NCBI RefSeq assembly: GCF_000764305.2
Contig: NW_025941295.1
Span: forward strand, 61,823 to 125,822
DNA length: 64,000 nt
Direction: 5' to 3'
From: Hyalella azteca
Taxonomy: Eukaryota; Arthropoda; Malacostraca; Amphipoda; Hyalellidae
The notes below the pieces were generated by a model. That model was given only the letters and a program-made list of their open reading frames with translations. It had not been told where the DNA came from and did not search any database. The number at the start of each line of letters is the position of its first letter. The first letter of the stretch is position 1. Position numbers and translations under genes: made by a program. This document shows, piece by piece, positions 50,301-57,915 of the stretch.

Positions 50301-52274
50301 ACACCACCAGCTTTTTATCAAATACTGAATTACAGTCCATGTGAACCCGGCATACAATTTAGGATGCATGAATTTACGATTCTTTTCTGAATTTACTTCC
50401 GTACGGGAAAATATGACTGCAACTGCCACCTAATATAATCGTAATCAAAAATATTCTAAGAGCCAACAGATCTGTAAAGAATTTATGATGTATTTCTATC
50501 TTCCAACTACAAGAAAAAAAAATCTCACATATTTCGCAGAAATTTTTCTATCCAAATTATTAACATTCCTATTTTGTTATTCACCATCCTACTTATTAAA
50601 TTGCCGTCCTACAGTTAGTTAATTTACCTCCATGAATGTCATTCAAAAATTTTCTTTGTCTCTGTTCTTTTCTTTGTTTTTCTATTCTACATGCTAGTTT
50701 ATTAATCCTCATCCTAGTGAGTAATTCGCATCCGTAGTTAGACATTTTCCATCCCAGTAAGTCATTTAGCAGCCTAGTTAGTCATTTACTACCCTAGTTG
50801 ATCATTCACCAATCACCCTCCTAGTAAGTCACCTTCCATCCTAGTTTATTGACCGTATCCCTAGTTGGTCATGGGTCATCCTAGTTAGTTTCAACACCCT
50901 AGCTTGTTATTCGGCATTCTAGTCAGTTATTCCTAATTCTAGTGAGCGTTTCACCATATCCTTGTTAGTTATTCACCATTAGGCAAACTTAACACCGTGT
51001 AACTTCAGCCGGAAGCCTTGAGGGAAACTTCGCTTTCTTCGATAAGTTCCGGCAGGTTCCTGCGTTCATTATCTGGTTGCTGCTAAGTCGCGCTCTCTCA
51101 CGAAATTGCCAATCCCTTCACTTTCAAAACCCCACAGAGTTCACTGCTTTATGATCTGAACGCTGCCTAGTCAACATACATTGTAATAATGCCTATTCTG
51201 CACCTACGACAATTGCTGAAGTATTTTTGCTAACGTATTCATGAACAAACTCGTGGGAAATATAAAAATTCTGTCGGTTTTTCCACAGTTTCTATATTCT
51301 ACCGTTCTTTCTTTATTTCTTTTTTCTACTTTCCGAGATTTGAGAAACGTGAGAAATTATTTACTGTCGAAATTTTTTATTCGGAAAAAACAAGAATTGT
51401 CTATAAGTTCATAAAAGTTTGCTCATCTTCACAGTTTCTTCTAATTCATCTGATTTTAACAACCTGCTTTCTTAAGTACTAAAATTTATTCAAAAAATTA
51501 TTCAACTACATTGTATTAGAAAAAATTTAATACTGCTACTTAGTATTCTATTGCTGTTGGAATTGATTAGAAAGACTTACGACTATTTTCGGTGCATTGT
51601 CCTTTATAGAGCTAATAAACTGCTATATCGCAGTGAAAACTCACCGAGCATTTTCGAAAGATCTGCATTGTGAAGTCCTGGGTTCTCATCTGCCATAATT
51701 TTGCGTTCAGTCTTAGCCCACACCATGAAGGCATTCATCGGCCTTTTGATACGTCCTCGTCGCTTGACCCGCTCAATGCAGCCTGGGGCGTCCCAGGATG
51801 AAGAAGCTGTAGCCACAGGATGACCAAGCAAGGACCCATCATGGCTGTCGTAAACGTGCGAGTTGTACGGTATAACTGCATCAATGGTGCTGCCACGGAT
51901 ATCAGTGTTTTCCAGCATCGGGAACTTCATAGGGTACCACGCACTCTGGGAAGAACATGAGGTGTCTAGGCCAGAATAATTCTCATGAGCACCTGATGAG
52001 ACGGGGATGCTCTGATAATCTGATGTGGGGCCCGTTGAAAATTTTTCGAGTTGCGCTAAAGAAGTCGCGCAACATTCTGTGATCGCAGATAAAAAGAAAT
52101 GCGATTTTAAGTTCTGGTAATTATTCGACCATTTTGAAAAAATGTGTTTAATATTCTAATTCCAAAAAGAAAACGAGATCAATAACATGATAATTGAAAA
52201 CGAATGTTCTCACCTGTTTGTACTGAAGCCATTCGGTATAGTAAGCTGACTGATATTATCCCAAATTCTCGCAT
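37766..52274 (-). CDS. SoxF: SoxF-group HMG-box transcription factor, nine coding exons
   Basis: Sequence-specific nuclear DNA-binding transcription factor of the SOX family. SoxF members act in endoderm, vascular or epithelial differentiation in vertebrates; in arthropods the single member is Sox15. The model was built by joining GT/AG sites whose phases agree across all eight introns: 3171 nt, about 1056 residues. The HMG box is at residues 129-205: [19 protein letters not shown], then after an intron [23 protein letters not shown] and YKYRPKRKR. The HNA-x-LSKMLG and EAERLRVQH wording points to SoxF rather than SoxB, C, D or E. The long Ser/Thr/Asn-rich tail ends in [16 protein letters not shown], similar to the conserved end of vertebrate SOX7 and SOX17. 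I did not find an exact copy of the vertebrate SoxF beta-catenin-contact motif (EFDQYL). At over 1000 residues it is much longer than vertebrate SoxF proteins (about 400). Least certain are the start codon and the exon 4 donor. Confidence 0.9.
38429..38500 (+). mobile_element. hAT-like transposon terminus (remnant)
   Basis: cagtggttccaaaactttttc followed by a pyrimidine-rich ggctggcgccccctttggc is typical of ends of hAT-superfamily elements, which start CAGNGGTTC. The preceding gactagat would be the 8-bp target duplication. I could not find a matching right end before 39700, so the element is truncated or diverged. Confidence 0.4.
38700..39580. repeat. Large fold-back (inverted repeat) element
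   Basis: A ~120-bp module (fragments: atcaagaaatttcttctaat, acagattgcaacgaaacttt, gatgtttagcttg, attttgttttcgttcgcga) occurs about three times in one direction (near 38730, 38870 and 39085). It occurs about twice in the reverse direction (near 39295 and 39480). The best arms are 39085-39210 and 39295-39430, about 80% complementary around an ~85-base loop containing taccggccggt. The transcript of this intron would form a long stem. Confidence 0.85.
39582..39640. repeat. (TATGT)n microsatellite with an N
   Basis: About nine TATGT units, then TTTTG variants, directly after a single N. It lies 60 bp from the SoxF exon 8 donor. The N suggests that the repeat length is unresolved in the assembly. 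Confidence 0.95.
39700..40942 (-). CDS. SoxF: SoxF exon 8: long regulatory tail
   Basis: The largest exon: 1243 nt, 414 codons. It is bounded by acceptor ATTTTTTCACAG|ATC (phase 0) and donor AGTGCAG|GTGAGA (phase 1). It encodes residues 445-858, rich in Ser, Thr, Asn and Pro, with no hydrophobic segment and no second DNA-binding domain. Blocks such as [12 protein letters not shown] and [18 protein letters not shown] look like disordered transactivation sequence. Such tails evolve fast, so only the HMG box and extreme C-terminus are expected to align between phyla. A (TATGT)n microsatellite and an N lie 60 bp past the donor. Confidence 0.88.
40985..41035. repeat. Perfect 15-bp inverted repeat with two CACGTG sites
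   Basis: cacaatacacgtgaa (40985-40999) and ttcacgtgtattgtg (41021-41035) are separated by 21 bases in SoxF intron 7, 43 bases upstream of the exon 8 acceptor. Each arm contains the E-box CACGTG. It can form a stem in the pre-mRNA beside the acceptor or act as a paired binding site in DNA. Confidence 0.9.
41209..41263 (-). CDS. SoxF: SoxF exon 7 (55-nt small exon)
   Basis: Acceptor CTTGTATTCCGCAG|G and donor CATCAG|GTGCTA. It encodes [18 protein letters not shown], a Pro/Gln-rich link. Entry is phase 2 and exit phase 0, which bridges exon 6 (phase 2) and exon 8 (phase 0). Without it those two could not be joined in frame at their best sites. It is too short for an ORF search and would be missed by most gene finders. 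Confidence 0.72.
41264..43646. other. SoxF intron 6
   Basis: 2.4 kb. It contains a plus-strand open frame (42258-42638) rich in Ser, His and Gln without a known domain, and a direct repeat at 42555-42760. No further SoxF exon is needed by phase. Confidence 0.6.
42555..42760. repeat. ~105-bp direct repeat, 2 copies
   Basis: Shared blocks include gatgctgt and aaaagttacgtaatctaacg, with cagaaatatgctatctga upstream. The copies are about 85% identical, head to tail, inside SoxF intron 6. Confidence 0.88.
43647..43737 (-). CDS. SoxF: SoxF exon 6 (short)
   Basis: Acceptor TATTTTTTTAAG|GT (an AAG acceptor, less common) and donor ATGG|GTGTGT; 91 nt, entering in phase 1 and leaving in phase 2. It reads [15 protein letters not shown] then [15 protein letters not shown]. 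It is the only exon that accepts phase 1 and hands on phase 2, which is exactly what exon 7 requires. The donor is not ideal (+5 G but pyrimidine at +4), so support comes mainly from the fit of both neighbours. Confidence 0.68.
43877..44095 (-). CDS. SoxF: SoxF exon 5
   Basis: Acceptor CTTATTCTGCCAG|GT and donor GCTG|GTCAGT; 219 nt, phase 1-1. It encodes [20 protein letters not shown] followed by an Ala/Ser/Pro-rich segment with [16 protein letters not shown]. There is no catalytic or DNA-binding motif. The reading frame closes within a few codons of the donor (TAA in the intron), as expected of a true exon edge. Its role is presumably in the regulatory tail. Confidence 0.82.
44727..45002 (-). 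CDS. SoxF: SoxF exon 4
   Basis: Acceptor CTCCTTGTATCAG|GT, phase 1, completing a Gly codon with exon 3. It reads [16 protein letters not shown] onward, a Ser/Thr/Pro-rich linker with no known domain. The frame stays open to 44641, so the 3' border must be chosen by donor. ACA|GTATGG at 44727 has the better consensus (+3 A, +5 G) and phase 1, as exon 5 requires. The alternative TTG|GTGCAA at 44664 is also phase 1 and would add 21 residues. The exon is well supported; its 3' end is not. Confidence 0.75.
45003..47693. other. SoxF intron 3
   Basis: 2.7 kb of AT-rich sequence with no coding signal in phase with the gene. Short open frames at 45579-45767 and 46635-47027 show no domain. Confidence 0.6.
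47694..47891 (-). CDS. SoxF: SoxF exon 3: second half of HMG box
   Basis: Acceptor GTTGGACAG|GC and donor CTCG|GTGAGC; 198 nt, phase 1-1. GC completes Gly165 from exon 2. The exon continues [30 protein letters not shown] and KYRPKRKR (HMG box end at 47770), the last being the C-terminal nuclear localisation cluster. A Ser/Thr-rich linker ending SSSFSNLG follows. A HMG-box intron directly after SKMLG is known from vertebrate SoxF genes, which supports the group assignment. Skipping this exon would keep the frame but remove helix 3 of the HMG box. Confidence 0.93.
47892..51644. other. SoxF intron 2 (inside the HMG box)
   Basis: A 3.75 kb AT-rich intron interrupting the HMG box after Gly165. 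The only structure I see is the degenerate tandem repeat at 50570-50985. Confidence 0.8.
50570..50985. repeat. Degenerate ~22-25 bp repeat, about 15 copies
   Basis: Units resemble catcctagttagtcatttac with many substitutions. They are most regular from 50705 to 50960 and fade to the left. Confidence 0.85.
51645..52076 (-). CDS. SoxF: SoxF exon 2: N-terminal region and first half of HMG box
   Basis: Starts after the acceptor TCTGCGATCACAG and ends at AAAATGCTCG|GTGAG. It is 432 nt, phase 1 in and out. It encodes residues 21-164 plus the split Gly165. The first ~108 residues are Ser/Thr/Tyr-rich without a known domain. A basic run [12 protein letters not shown] then opens the HMG box at 51753, with [32 protein letters not shown] and the splice junction. 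RPMNAFMVW is the SOX signature in helix 1 of the HMG fold, which wedges into the DNA minor groove. A basic stretch at the box start normally serves as one of the nuclear import signals. Confidence 0.93.
52214..52274 (-). CDS. SoxF: SoxF exon 1 (start codon exon)
   Basis: Contains two in-frame ATGs, at 52274 and 52232, with a stop just upstream of the first. The exon reads [14 protein letters not shown] then MASVQT and ends in G at a good donor (CAG|GTGAGA), phase 1. That G joins AA of exon 2 to give Glu. Neither ATG has a strong context. The second has G at +4 and may be used if transcription starts between them. A possible acceptor (TTTTTCGTTATAG) lies about 12 bases upstream of the first ATG, so a 5' UTR intron is possible. 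The exon is short and has no domain, so it rests on phase and donor quality alone. Confidence 0.6.
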
Positions 52275-54217
52275 CAACGAACTCTATAACGAAAAATTGA
52301 AGCATAAGCGAGAACTACTCTCATAGACAGAAACTTTGGTTTATCGTAGCTAAGAACTTTACAGAAAGTGCACAGTATGATGCCGCACTGAGTTTACGAT
52401 AAATTATAAAGAAGTGCCTAATGTACCGCGTGAGCTGCCAAATAAGATTAATCTTTTTTGGCTGAGACATACTTTCACGTACTTATCTGAAGACTACATA
52501 AGTGAGACTGGCCGAATACGAGGCCGGCAGCCCGCATGAAAGCTCACTAATCATGCATATGCAATGCACTTCTCTAAGACCAACAAACTGGGACTCTGCA
52601 CGAGCATATGACATGCATTTTCATACTCTCTCTTTTTATGCTGGTTTACATGCAAAAAATTATTCCCTAATCTAGTGTTTTTGACCCAGCGAACGCGTCG
52701 CACATACACCGATGAAACTGAATGGCCTTCGCGTAATATTTCGACGCAGCTGCGGGGTGGAAAGAAGCTATTAACGAAATATTGATATTTTGGTTATATT
52801 TACTGAATAATATAGTGTTTGATTGTCTTTGAAAATATTAATAATAAATTTGGCATCTTTTCCCATCTGAAACTCCGTTTTGCTCGGCTCGCTAACGTCC
52901 AAGTTTTCCATTAACCAAATAAAAAACACTAGAAACTAAAGCATCGACATATCACCTTTTTCGACAATAGGTTTATATATAAAATATAATGCAAGAGCAT
53001 AAAAGGATGTGCCTCTTACTTCTTATTTGTATTTTTTCATTAATCAGCAGTAAACATTGAAACAACCTGGTATTTCATCTTATTATATAATGTTTTCTAA
53101 TACTGTTACGAATTTCAATGAAACATATACTACCTACAATAAATTTAGCTTTGCCTTTTGCCCAGAGTTCTGGATCGCAACCATTGAACCCTTGCCGCCA
53201 TTTTGTGCTACAAAAGTCATTGATCCAAAATTGTGTCGGATATTTTAGAACTTACGGGTCTTTAATAAAGGAAAGAAGTATGACTTATTTATGTTAATTG
53301 GAATCCATGGTGTTTTAGATGAAAAGTGAGACAAGATGCGGCAGGGTAATAAAAATTCCGTTATTACTGAATCCTGTTGTAATGAATAACCTATATGAGT
53401 TAGCGAGGCAATGCTGACGCAATTTCTCTCTTCATGAATACTTATTCATGCGTACGTGAATATCGTTAGCCTGATATATCGTATTCATGAAGTCGTTCAT
53501 TTCATCTGAAACAGCGAGCGTCACAGTATGCGCGAATGGCAAGATTTCGGCAATCGTCTTCTCTTCTCCCATGTCCAGGCTTTGGTTTATGCTTGGGCAA
53601 GACGCGTTGTAGCTAAATTCGTTGACGCTGCACCGTTAGAGAACAACGACTGCTACTTCTGCGGGGCTGATAAGCTGCGTGATTAACCTGCGTAGATGTA
53701 CTAAGTATTTTTCCGTTTTGTTTCGGATCTGATTTTGATAGTTTTCGTCGAATTATTATAATATAAATTGTTTAGTTTTCGGCACAGAACATGATGAGTC
53801 GTGTTTGGTATTTTGGTAACACAATAAAAAGCTACGACTAATAGTACATATTATAACACATATATTAATGCTTTTTCGACTTCATGTACGCAGGGGCTGA
53901 GTTTTTTATAAATCAATTGCGAAGAAAGATGAACGTAGTTAAAAATATAGCAAGGCGCAAATATTTATAAGAATAATACACTTTAGTACAAAATATACTC
54001 ATAGAGTTTGATTTCATCGATCAAACAATTAAAAAACTTAGTTATTAGTACAATAGTAGATTGATCTTAGTTTCTACGATAGAGATATGATCTACTTGAA
54101 TGATATACAAGGGTGAATGACATCTCAATGCCAAGCTCGGACATTGTTAGGGAAAACGGTTTTCTGACATCGGTCTACATTAGCATACAAATATTGAGAG
54201 GCCACAACTCTGCGAGC
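52275..54217. other. Upstream region of SoxF
   Basis: AT-rich; it must contain the SoxF promoter or a 5' UTR intron, but no core promoter element can be singled out. A TATA-like gtttatatataaaatataat at 52970-52990 reads in the wrong context to be assigned. A small plus-strand ORF at 53528 is listed separately. Confidence 0.4.
53528..53686 (+). other. Possible small ORF (52 codons)
   Basis: ATG to TAA frame reading MREWQDFGNRLLFSHVQA, LVYAWARRVVAKFVDAAP, LENNDCYFCGADKLRD. It is GC-richer than its flanks, uses no rare-looking codons and contains a Cys-x2-Cys pair. No family is recognised. It lies divergently about 1.25 kb upstream of the SoxF start. Confidence 0.33.
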
Positions 54218-54668
54218 ATTGCGAGTGAGGAAAGTCCACCAGCAGTCACGGTCTCTACAGTCCCCGACCACTGCGAGTGAGGAAAGTCCACCAGCAGTCA
54301 CGGCCTCTACAGTCCCCGACCACTGCGAGTGAGGAAAGTCCACCAGCAGTCACGGCCACTACAGTCCTCGACTATTGCAGGTTAGGAAAGTCCACCAGCA
54401 GTCAAGGCCACTACAGTCCTCGACTAGTGCGAGTGAGGAAAGTCCACCAGCAGTCACGGCCACTACAGTCCTCGACTATTGCAGGTTAGGAAAGTCCACC
54501 AGCAGTCAAGGCCACTACAGTCCTCGACTATTGCAGGTTAGGAAAGTCCACCAGCAGTCACAGCTACAACAGTCCCCGACTATTGCAGGGAAGGAAAGTC
54601 CACCAGCAGTCATGAATTCACAAGTCCCCGACAATGGCAGGTGGGGGAAGTCCATTAGCAGTCACGGC
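54218..54668. repeat. 51-bp minisatellite, about 9 copies
   Basis: The unit ggaaagtccaccagcagtca plus cggccactacagtcctcgac and a variable tattgcaggtta or cactgcgagtga. The period is 51, a multiple of three, so it keeps frames open (54277-54791 and others) that are repeat products. The two variants alternate in the middle of the array. Confidence 0.96.
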
Positions 54669-56819
54669 TTCAGTCGCGGTAGTACTGGAAATAATGTTGA
54701 TTCAAAGCACACGACTTATTTCCTTAAACTTTTTATTTGTGAGGCTACTATTTTTGACTGGAAAAAAATTTCACCAGACTCAACTGTATAATTTTTATCA
54801 AATTCACTATACGAACCGGTTGACTAGAGGAAACACAACTTGAAGAAACGCAAATTAGGATGAAAAACGTTTCGAAACTTGCTGAAATGTGGTGATGATG
54901 ATTCAGTTGTACTAGTAAATAATTAAAGTGCAATAATGAACATGAAATTATATCAGGAGTTAAGAAATGGCTTTCGCGTTATCCTACCCTACCGGGATCA
55001 TCGATACATTATTAAACATTGTGAGTTACTTCTTAAACATTGTGTGTTTTGTCTCTGCACGTTCAGTATTGTTCACAGTAAGTGAAGACACACAATGAAA
55101 TCTTATCAAAATCTAAACACATGAAGGTCTTGAAATGCACAACCTTGAGTGACGTCATTACCGTCTGCCTGGCAGTCCATCCATCCTACAGTTAAACTGC
55201 AATATGGCGTCATGAAACCAAGGTTGTACCTATATGCCGTTATCATTAGTGCTATTCAGGCACCAGTTTATTACCCGTCAATGAATAGGGGAAGCCTAAT
55301 ACGTTGTAGTATCCCACAACCAAATGACGCTTAATTGTAACTGTTAGGTCAATTAGACGTCTAGATTTTATACCAGTTATCCTCGACATCGTTGATTTTT
55401 ATCACTTCAATTTAAATAATTTCTCCAACTTTCCTATTATTGTGAGATTTTATTTAAATTCTATGTAATAAATGTAGCTGATTTAAAATTACGTTGCACT
55501 GCACTCTTCATTATGAGGATTGATGTTCACTATTTTGAATGAAGTCAAACATAAGATTCATATTGATGAAGTAACAATTTCCATCGTCATTGGGAAAGTT
55601 ATCGTGGTATAAGTTGGTATTTCAAGCGGATACCGGATGTGCAATTTTTACAGGAAGTGGCGACTCCAACGCTGCATAAGTGGTGGTCTACGTCGGTAAA
55701 ACAGTAAATTTCACTGTTAGTTCAAATACCAGGAATCTGATTCCTCAAGCCACGTCGTGCTTCGCAATTTCGTTGTCGAATGTTATCACTCAGTGTTTCA
55801 GAGTTTGATTCGACAAATTCTTACCTTTAAGGTTAAAATGGTATGTGAATAGGACAACAGCTATAGAACGTTAATATTAATACTTTTTTCAGAAATACAG
55901 TGATAAAACTATGCGACCAGAGGTGATCTGCCGGGCTATGTATGTCAGCAACTTTGGTGACATGTTCGTTCAGAGTTGCGGTTGCTCACCATTATTTCGC
56001 GAGTTTGCTTCGCCAGCGGAAGAAGAAAGTTTATTGTTGCTTAGGCCTCAAGGAGGCCTTTTCGTGAGCGGTAACAATGCTGTGCGCTCATCGCTTGAAG
56101 ATAAACTCCTTGATAGGCGATAGGATCTCAGCAAATACAGGGAAACATGGTCGCACAGGAGCGGTACTCGATGACAGAGCATCCTTCATACGTCCGCACA
56201 TCGGACATGTCTGCCAAGCTATCGCGTCATCGCGTCATGCTTTTGCCAGTATATACAGTGCTCGGTTTATCCGTGGTTCAACACCGCCATTATTATTCCT
56301 CTATCTACATCGAGGAACTTCAAGTGAAGACCCTTTTTTAGAGGCCAGCTAAGTCGAGGCCAACTACCATATCAGGCCGATTTCTGATGCGTTTGCCAGT
56401 ACGTGGGAGAAAACACTTAACATTTACATTCAGAAAGAACATAAAATTATTCATACTATTTGCCGCTTTAATTCATTTTCAAGGTCTTTATAACTTGAAA
56501 AACTTCCGTATGTATAGCATATTTTTGCTGAAAGCGAAATATTCAAGTGAGTAATGCATTGCTCACACGTTCATCGCTTGTAAAGAAAGGATCCAATAAA
56601 TTTGTTTTATTAGTAGAGAAATTCTGTGGGTATAATAAAATAATAAACTTCTTCATTACTTAAGACTCACAGAGAGGGAAAATGTCTCATAATTTTTTAC
56701 AGAAATATATTTGTTGTCATCATGTGCGCTCTGGACGCTCGTGGCTGACGCGTACGACAGGCGTACAGACTGCACCATATCTTGCTTCGAAATCGCAGAG
56801 ACTTCCATGATTTTCTAGG
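54669..56819. other. Non-coding stretch with one possible exon
   Basis: AT-rich. Apart from the candidate exon at 55893-56123, no gene, RNA or element is supported. Confidence 0.45.
55893..56123 (+). other. Possible terminal coding exon
   Basis: A strong acceptor (ATTAATACTTTTTTCAG) is followed by a frame open from the first base (KYSDKTMRPEVICRAMY) for 76 codons. It continues through VSNFGDMFVQSCGCSPLF, EFASPAEEESLLLLRPQGG and SSLEDKLLDRR to a TAG. It is acidic and Leu-rich with coding-like codon usage. No domain is recognised. It could be the last exon of a plus-strand gene, possibly with the 53528 ORF, but no linking exon was found. Confidence 0.38.
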
Positions 56820-57020
56820 GTTTGAAACTCTAGCACACTGCTAGGCACTTCTGTAGGTTGATAGTTTGGCAGAAACTACCATGCACTTCTAAAGTCTTAA
56901 AGTGTAGCACACACTACCTTAATTGCACTTCTAAAGTTCGGAAGTCTAGCAGAAACTACCATGCACTCCTGAAGTTCTAAAGTCTAGCAGACACTACCGC
57001 TTGCACTTACAAAGTATGAC
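56820..57020. repeat. ~40-bp degenerate tandem repeat, 5 copies
   Basis: Units contain gcacttctaaagtctaaag and tctagcagaaactaccat with changes. Spacing varies from 35 to 46 bases. Confidence 0.85.
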
Positions 57021-57240
57021 GCAACATGCGCGTTTATTTTCGAGTCGGGACAATATTCGATATAAGGACAATAGCATTTTTTATCCTGATATAGAATCGT
57101 TAACGATTATTTTTACCCTTTCACCCATGAGTGTGCACAATTTTTCGCATGGTTTGGATAACTTTATGGTTTGATGTCTTCAAAAAGCGCGACTAAAGAC
57201 ACAGAACATCCACAACGGACGAAATCGTAAAGTTTTCCAT

Positions 57241-57915
57241 ATCATGAGATATTTTAAACTGCAATTCATTCACCAATCTCATAACTTTCCACTGCTCCAA
57301 ACGAATCCAAAATCTTACTCAATGTCTGGAATAAACCATAATATTAATATCTTTGCACTATTGCGAAAAAATGTATGTATGCAATTATTACTAATACTAC
57401 ATGAAGCTCCACGGATGAAAACCGTCAATCAGACTGTAGTTCATTCTGGAATCACATATTATTGCAACGATCCAAAATATTATTCATTGTCTGTAATAAC
57501 TCATAATATTAACAATATTTCAATCTTACGACAAAAATTCTTTGTTTACTATGGTAACTGATATTACATGAAGCTCCACGATTAAAAATCGGCAATCAAA
57601 CTACAGTTCATTCTATAATCGCATATCATTGCAACGATCCAAGTTATTATTCATTGTCTATAATAATTCATAATATTACTAATAATTGAATATTACGAAA
57701 AAATTCTTTGTTTAATTTATTAACTGATATTGCAGGAACTCCACGTGTGTAGACCGGCAATCAGACTGCAATTCATTCTGTAATCGCATATTATTGAAAC
57801 GATCCAAATTATTATTCATTGCCTGTATTACTCATAATATTACTAATGTTTAATATTACGAAAAAAATCTTTGTTCAATTTATTAACTGATATCACATGA
57901 AGCTCCATGTGTGAA
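57241..57915. repeat. ~166-bp satellite-like repeat, 4 copies
   Basis: The block atgaagctccacg, caatcagactg, attcattctg, aatcgcatattattgcaacg, atccaaattattattcattg and ttacgaaaaaattctttgtt recurs with starts near 57401, 57568, 57733 and 57898. A partial copy precedes 57401. Copies are 80-90% alike. Confidence 0.93.

Noticed and set aside
54125..54791. Open frames over the 51-bp array
   Set aside because: Repeat-driven; several frames and both strands are open at once.
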